This document shows, in pieces, positions 5,401-9,416 of a DNA stretch of 9,416 nt. The stretch's first letter is position 1, and every line of letters begins with the position of its first letter. The position numbers were made by a program, and so were the translations under genes. Source of the DNA: Acidimicrobiaceae bacterium (lineage in GTDB: Bacteria > Actinomycetota > Acidimicrobiia > Acidimicrobiales > RAAP-2); NCBI GenBank assembly GCA_003157945.1, contig PMFY01000042.1, forward strand, positions 3,122 through 12,537. Reading direction: 5' to 3'. Below the pieces are notes generated by a model that saw only the letters and a program-made list of their open reading frames with translations, did not search any database and was not told the DNA's origin.

Positions 5401-7548
5401 TCAGCCTGGCTGGGTGGTCGTCGTCGTGGTCGACGGGGCCGGAGTGGTGTCGGGGAGAGCGATCGGCAGGGTCGACTCCGTGGTCTTCTGGTCCGGTGGG
5501 ACCACGGCTGGGCCGATCGGGTGGGCCGCCAGGTAGCTGAAGATGTCCCGCACGACCGGCGCGGCGGCGGTGGCGCCGTAGCCGGCCTGGTCGATGACGC
5601 ACACCACGACGTACTGGGGATTCGCCGTCGGCCCGAATCCGATGAACCAGGCGGTGGGCTCCTTGCCGGACACCGTGTCCGCCGTACCTGTCTTTCCGGC
5701 CACTCCGCCGGGGAAGTCGAGGCCCCGGAACGCCCCGTACGCGGTGCCGTTGGGGCTCTGGACCACACCCGTGAAGCCGGTCAGGAGCGCCTGGTACGTC
5801 GAGGGCGAGAGCGCCACATGACCGGTGACCTGCGGCGTGAACTTCTTCACGACCTGGCCCGAAGGCGAAACGACGGCCGCGGCCACCTGGGGGGCATAGC
5901 GGGTGCCGCCGTTGGCGAAGGTGGCGTAGGCGTTGGCCATCTCGATGGGCGTGACGGCTGTCGTGCCCTGGCCGAAGGCCATCTCGATGTTGTCACCGGT
6001 GTACCAGGCGACGTTGGGAAAATTCGTCGGCGATTCGGCGTGCAAGATCCTTCGCACCGCCGGCGAGTCGACGCGTCCCTCGGTCTCATTGGGCAAATCG
6101 ACGTTCGTGTACTGGTCGAGTCCGTAGCGGTGCGCGACGTTCTGGATCGGCGTCTGTCCGTACTTCGTTTGATTCGCCCAGAACAGGTAGCCGAGGTTAT
6201 AGAAGTAGTAGTCCGAGGAAACCGTCAGAGCGAGGGGGAGGTCCACGAAGCCCGCACCCTGATTGTCGTCGTCGTGGAACACACAACCATGACCACCTTG
6301 GAGACAACCCGGGACCTTGTAGGTACCGGTGTCGTCGATGAGCTTGTCGGCGGGAAAGATTCCGGTTTGGAGTGCGGCGGTCGCCGTGACCAACTTGAAC
6401 GTACTACCCGGCGTGTAGAGACCCTGGATGGCGTAGTTGTTGAACGCGCCCTCAGTGATCAACTGCTTGAACGCAGCGTTCGACAAGCCGTTCACGAAAG
6501 AGTCGAGGTTAAAGGACGGATAACTCGACATCGCGAGTACTGCACCGGTGTTGACGTTCATCACAATGGCCGCACCGTTGGGCGCCTGGGGGTGCTTCTT
6601 GGTGGTGGGGTCCACAGAGTCTCTCACCGCGAGGATGTCGTTCGCGAGGTATCCGTCGAGCGCCTTCTGCAAGCCGGTGTCGATATTGAGCACCACCGAA
6701 TCGCCCACCGTTGGATTCGTGGTCTTCACCGAGCCGAGAATGTCGCCGTAGGCGTTCACCTCGAGGTTGCTCGTGCCGTCGTGACCACGCAGGTACTGCT
6801 CGTAGTACGCCTCGATGCCGGTCTTGCCGATCACCGAGTCGGTTTGGTAACCCGCATTGGGATTGGCCTTGATTTCCGCGCCCGTGATGGGCCCGACGTA
6901 GCCCAGTACCTGGGCCCCGAGCGAGCCACCATTGGGATAGGTTCGCGTCGCCACGTTGAGCACGGAGACACCCGGAAACTCCTTGGGGTGCAGTTTGATG
7001 AACTCCACCTCGCTCGCTGGAGCGTCGGCGAGGATGGGCGCGGGTTGATACGGGTCGTACTGAGGGTTCGAAAGGTCCGCGTTGATCTGCTTGACACTGA
7101 GGCCCGTGAGCGACGCGAGTGCGCCCTTGATCGGAGGATAAAGCGCCGCCTCGGCGCGCGAGAGTCGAATTTCGACCGTGGTGACGTTGGCGACGAGCGG
7201 CTGTCCGTTGCGCGCGAGGATCAGCCCCCTGGTCGCGGGAATCGTGGTCACGCGAAGTGAGTTGTCGTTCACGGTCGCCACGGAACTGTTGTGGTCCACG
7301 ACCTGGAGGATGAAGAGTCGCGCCAAGATGATGATGAGCAGCACCAAGAAAAACCCACCAATGAGCCGCCAACGCAGTGCGGGTCGGCTGCGCACCTCGT
7401 CTGGTCCCGCGACGAGGTCGCGGATTCCCACTGACTTGGGCTCGTTGATGACCCTTCCGCGCCCGCGAAAGGGATTGAGGGTAACCCACGGGCGCCATAA
7501 CCGAGAAAACCAGGTGCCCGTCGGTCGGTCGCGCCAGTTGTTCTTCAA
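5401..7548 (-). CDS. mrdA: Penicillin-binding protein 2, class B peptidoglycan transpeptidase
   Basis: A 715-residue elongasome DD-transpeptidase that cross-links peptidoglycan outside the membrane. About 60 cytoplasmic residues come first, rich in Arg and Trp. One membrane anchor follows (about 62-83, GGFFLVLLIIILARLFILQ), then the PBP dimerisation domain with RGLILARNG at 107-115 (homologues usually have D where A112 stands). The transpeptidase domain has the catalytic SxxK (S382-TF-K385 in YTPGSTFKLVT), SxD (S444-S-D446, the PBP2 form of SxN) and KTG (K619-G621, in GKTGTAD). The conserved GDNIEMAFGQG (518-528) and VTPIEMANAYATFANGG (532-548) lie between SxD and KTG. The C-terminus ends in a Thr/Pro tail. 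The start is TTG at 7548, overlapping the mreD TGA as TTGA; an in-frame stop lies five codons upstream, so no longer start exists. Base composition changes within the gene near 6000. The motifs are complete, so the protein looks functional. Confidence 0.95.
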   Translation of the reverse strand: MKNNWRDRPTGTWFSRLWRPWVTLNPFRGRGRVINEPKSVGIRDLVAGPDEVRSRPALRWRLIGGFFLVLLIIILARLFILQVVDHNSSVATVNDNSLRVTTIPATRGLILARNGQPLVANVTTVEIRLSRAEAALYPPIKGALASLTGLSVKQINADLSNPQYDPYQPAPILADAPASEVEFIKLHPKEFPGVSVLNVATRTYPNGGSLGAQVLGYVGPITGAEIKANPNAGYQTDSVIGKTGIEAYYEQYLRGHDGTSNLEVNAYGDILGSVKTTNPTVGDSVVLNIDTGLQKALDGYLANDILAVRDSVDPTTKKHPQAPNGAAIVMNVNTGAVLAMSSYPSFNLDSFVNGLSNAAFKQLITEGAFNNYAIQGLYTPGSTFKLVTATAALQTGIFPADKLIDDTGTYKVPGCLQGGHGCVFHDDDNQGAGFVDLPLALTVSSDYYFYNLGYLFWANQTKYGQTPIQNVAHRYGLDQYTNVDLPNETEGRVDSPAVRRILHAESPTNFPNVAWYTGDNIEMAFGQGTTAVTPIEMANAYATFANGGTRYAPQVAAAVVSPSGQVVKKFTPQVTGHVALSPSTYQALLTGFTGVVQSPNGTAYGAFRGLDFPGGVAGKTGTADTVSGKEPTAWFIGFGPTANPQYVVVCVIDQAGYGATAAAPVVRDIFSYLAAHPIGPAVVPPDQKTTESTLPIALPDTTPAPSTTTTTTQPG

Positions 7549-8057
7549 CGCCGTGCCCGTTCACCCACCGACGCGACGCCACGCGCCACGCGCGTAATCG
7601 GGCGCGCGAGCACCAAGAAGGCCAGGGCGTTGACGACCATCATCGCGACGAGACTGCCCCGCCACAGTTCGAAGCTAAAGGCGAACGCGCCACCGAAGGT
7701 GTAGATCACCGGGGCGGCGAAGCCCGCGAGTGCCGCCAGCGCCGGCGTCACCCAGTAGGCGGCCGAATCGAGGTCACCAACGCCTTCACGTCCGAGCAGG
7801 GACGCACTGTAAGCGAGGACCAGTGCGACGATCGCGGTGAGTCCAAAGGGGGTCGTGGCGTGGGTGTCGACGAGGACCCCACCCAGTAGCGCCACGTACA
7901 GAGCAAGATTCGTGAAACCCGCCAGACCCACCGCCACGGGCCACAGCCACACGAGCATCACGACCGTGCCAGCGAATCGAAGCGACGAGAGAATCTCGAG
8001 TTGGATGGCGACCACGAACAACGTGACGATCGTCGCGGGCAGTACCGTCCTTCTCAC
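7545..8057 (-). CDS. mreD: Rod shape-determining membrane protein MreD
   Basis: A 170-residue, very hydrophobic protein with about five membrane segments (roughly 5-22, 28-47, 50-64, 71-89, and 103-150 containing further helices). The hallmark MreD stretch GGVLVDTHATTPFGLTAIVA (59-78) is present. The length matches the family. MreD is an integral membrane partner of MreC in the elongasome; its molecular activity is not well defined. I chose GTG at 8057 because it overlaps the mreC stop as GTGA and has GGGAG 8 nt upstream. A GTG five codons earlier (8072) is possible but lies deeper inside mreC and would itself contain the Shine-Dalgarno. The 3' end overlaps the mrdA TTG start by 4 nt. The tail is basic (ARPITRVARG and on), as expected for a cytoplasmic end. 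Confidence 0.92.
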   Translation of the reverse strand: MRRTVLPATIVTLFVVAIQLEILSSLRFAGTVVMLVWLWPVAVGLAGFTNLALYVALLGGVLVDTHATTPFGLTAIVALVLAYSASLLGREGVGDLDSAAYWVTPALAALAGFAAPVIYTFGGAFAFSFELWRGSLVAMMVVNALAFLVLARPITRVARGVASVGERARR

Positions 8058-8872
8058 GTCGTCGGCTCCCACAGCACGACGTCGACGTAACTGAGATGGC
8101 GAAGGTCGGCCGTGGGTCGAAGCGTGAGGTTGTAGGTCGCGGCCCCCGGGGTAAGAGAGATCGTCCTGACCTTCGCGACGGGTAGACCCGGTGGAAAGAG
8201 CCCTCCCTGAAGCCCGTCGGTGGCGAGCAGTGTCCCCGGACCGACCGACGTCGACAGGGGAATCGACGTGGCGGCGAGGCCGTTGTTGACTCCTCGCCCA
8301 CTCACCAGGATGTTCGCCGTGCCCTTGCCAAAGGTGACCCCGATCACCGAACTGGTGTCGCTGATGAGCCGCACGGTGGCCCCGTTGGGCGTGGTCGAAA
8401 GCACACTTCCCACCAGACCTCCGTTGGCGACAACCGGCATCCCCACGAGCAGCCCCTGATTGCGCCCCTTGTCAATGTCCACGGTCGCCGCGAAGTTGGT
8501 TGGTGACAGTGTCGTGACTTGGGCCGCGACCGTCGGCAGCGAGCCCACGAAGGGGACGTCGAGCTGGGTCGTGACCTGCTCGAGTTGGCGCTCGAAGGAC
8601 CACGTCTCGCTTTCTCGTTGTTGGGCCTTACCGAGCTCGTAACGAAGTTTTTGGTTCTGCGCGACGACGTCGCCGTAGTTGATCGCACCGGCGAGGAAGT
8701 GCCCGACCGGGCGAGCCACTTCGTTGACGCTCCAGTTAAAGGGGCTCACCACGGTGTTCGCCGCGCTTCGCAGTCCCGAGAAGACGCCACCAGTCGCGTA
8801 GAGCACTACGACCACCACGGTGAGTGCGGCGCCGAGGATCAATACCCTACGTCGCGAGCGAACGGTGGCCAT
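8054..8872 (-). CDS. mreC: Rod shape-determining protein MreC
   Basis: A 272-residue bitopic membrane protein with a short basic N-terminus (VRSRRR, 4-9). One transmembrane helix follows (about 10-28, rich in Val/Leu/Ala), then a coiled-coil-like segment (about 66-104). The periplasmic-type beta domain carries the family signature around DKGRNQGLLVGMPVVANGGL (134-153). MreC binds PBP2 and helps switch it to its active form, linking it to cytoplasmic MreB; this is known for the family. Length and domain order are normal. ATG at 8872 begins 10 nt after the mreB stop; no clear Shine-Dalgarno precedes it (the context is CCGTAAACC), so translation may rely on coupling with mreB. The stop TGA (8056-8054) overlaps the mreD GTG. 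Confidence 0.95.
   Translation of the reverse strand: MATVRSRRRVLILGAALTVVVVVLYATGGVFSGLRSAANTVVSPFNWSVNEVARPVGHFLAGAINYGDVVAQNQKLRYELGKAQQRESETWSFERQLEQVTTQLDVPFVGSLPTVAAQVTTLSPTNFAATVDIDKGRNQGLLVGMPVVANGGLVGSVLSTTPNGATVRLISDTSSVIGVTFGKGTANILVSGRGVNNGLAATSIPLSTSVGPGTLLATDGLQGGLFPPGLPVAKVRTISLTPGAATYNLTLRPTADLRHLSYVDVVLWEPTT
8066..8070 (-). promoter_or_regulatory. Ribosome binding site deciding the mreD start
   Basis: GGGAG on the minus strand, 8 nt before GTG at 8057 and inside the last codons of mreC. It supports the start that gives the 4-nt GTGA overlap. Confidence 0.55.
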
Positions 8873-8882
8873 GGTTTACGGC

Positions 8883-9416
8883 TTAGCGCGTGGGCGTGGT
8901 CTTCAACAAACGCGCAAAGGTATCAAGTTCCTCAAGGCACATTCCGCTACCCAGAGCCACGCAGTTAAGCGGGTCGTCGGCGACGATGAAGGGCATGTTG
9001 CACTCGGATTCCAGGCGAACGGCGAGGCCGTTCAGCAACGCACCGCCGCCCGTGAGCACGACACCTTGTTCCATGAGGTCCGAGGAGAGTTCGGGAGGGG
9101 TGCGGTCGAGGGTGACCTTCACCGCGTCGATGATCGCCTGGAGGGGCTCTTCAATCGCGGCACGGATCTGCTCGGTGGAGATGACCACGGTCTTCGGTAG
9201 TCCCGTCACGAGGTCACGACCGCGGATCTCGGCGCGCAGCTCCTGCTCAAGCGGGAACGCCGAACCCAACTGGATCTTGATCTCCTCTGCGGTACGTTCA
9301 CCGAGGGCGAGCTGAAACTCCTTCTTCACGAACGCTACGAGGGCCTCGTCCAATTCGTCGCCGCCTACGCGGATCGACTGGCTCGTAACGATGCCGCCGA
9401 GCGAGATCACCGCGAC
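8883..9416 (-). CDS. mreB: Rod shape-determining protein MreB, C-terminal part (partial)
   Basis: The actin-like ATPase that forms membrane-bound filaments and directs lateral cell-wall synthesis. The visible part is 177 codons, about the C-terminal half of the usual ~340 residues, and the frame runs off the window edge. It opens at VAVISLGGIV, just after where the phosphate-2 loop of the actin fold would be, and continues with the typical SIRVGGDELDEAL. VLTGGGALLNGL (about 122-133) is the conserved adenosine-binding motif near the C-terminus. The closing region has DPLNCVALGSGMCLEEL, typical of the family. The stop TAA at 8885-8883 is followed 10 nt later by mreC. The N-terminal half and the start codon lie outside this sequence. 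Confidence 0.97.
   Translation of the reverse strand, partial: VAVISLGGIVTSQSIRVGGDELDEALVAFVKKEFQLALGERTAEEIKIQLGSAFPLEQELRAEIRGRDLVTGLPKTVVISTEQIRAAIEEPLQAIIDAVKVTLDRTPPELSSDLMEQGVVLTGGGALLNGLAVRLESECNMPFIVADDPLNCVALGSGMCLEELDTFARLLKTTPTR

Noticed and set aside
3487..7260. A 1257-codon open frame on the + strand, antisense to both the radical SAM and mrdA genes
   Set aside because: Its length follows from G/C-rich third positions of two real genes on the other strand, which suppress stop codons. The translation is low-complexity Gly/Arg/Asp/Val without recognisable domains, and it spans an intergenic gap.
1..9416. CRISPR arrays, insertion sequences, attachment sites, tRNA genes, or a defence system
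   Set aside because: No spaced direct repeats, terminal inverted repeats, transposase or integrase motifs, or tRNA-like folds were seen. Coding genes occupy nearly the whole window and are housekeeping families.

Overview
The window reads as a high-GC actinobacterial chromosome segment, most likely Acidimicrobiia or a related non-mycelial lineage. This is inferred from base composition, GTG/TTG starts, and the combination of a mreBCD/PBP2 cluster with the radical SAM / RNase E/G / L21 / L27 block. All recognisable genes are on the minus strand, so transcription runs from position 9416 towards 1. Gaps are very short (largest 72 nt), and I see no tRNA, rRNA, mobile element, CRISPR array or phage gene.

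Region 1 (9416 to 5401) is the cell-shape cluster: mreB (C-terminal part, cut by the window edge), mreC, mreD and the class B penicillin-binding protein PBP2 (mrdA). Together they form the elongasome, in which MreB filaments and the MreC/MreD membrane proteins organise and activate the PBP2 transpeptidase. The mreC/mreD and mreD/mrdA junctions are 4-nt stop/start overlaps (GTGA and TTGA). A rodA glycosyltransferase gene, often the next gene, is absent here.

Region 2 (5331 to 1) is a conserved RNA/ribosome block: a large radical SAM protein of the TIGR03960 type, its usual partner of the TIGR03936/DUF2344 type, an RNase E/G with a long disordered N-terminus, ribosomal protein L21 (rplU), and the first codons of L27 (rpmA). 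The radical SAM pair has no established function; its location suggests a role in RNA or ribosome maturation. A GC-rich dyad in the 57-nt gap after mrdA is the only plausible boundary between the two regions.

The main anomaly is a fairly abrupt composition change inside mrdA. By hand count, GC is about 70% over 5401-5940 and about 58% over 6001-6540. Third-position codon choice also changes, although the reading frame is intact. The step lies at a stretch encoding a well-conserved PBP2 motif. That fits homologous replacement of one side, or a metagenomic assembly join between two related organisms. Apart from this the window is ordinary housekeeping DNA, and I see no convincing new defence or mobile system.
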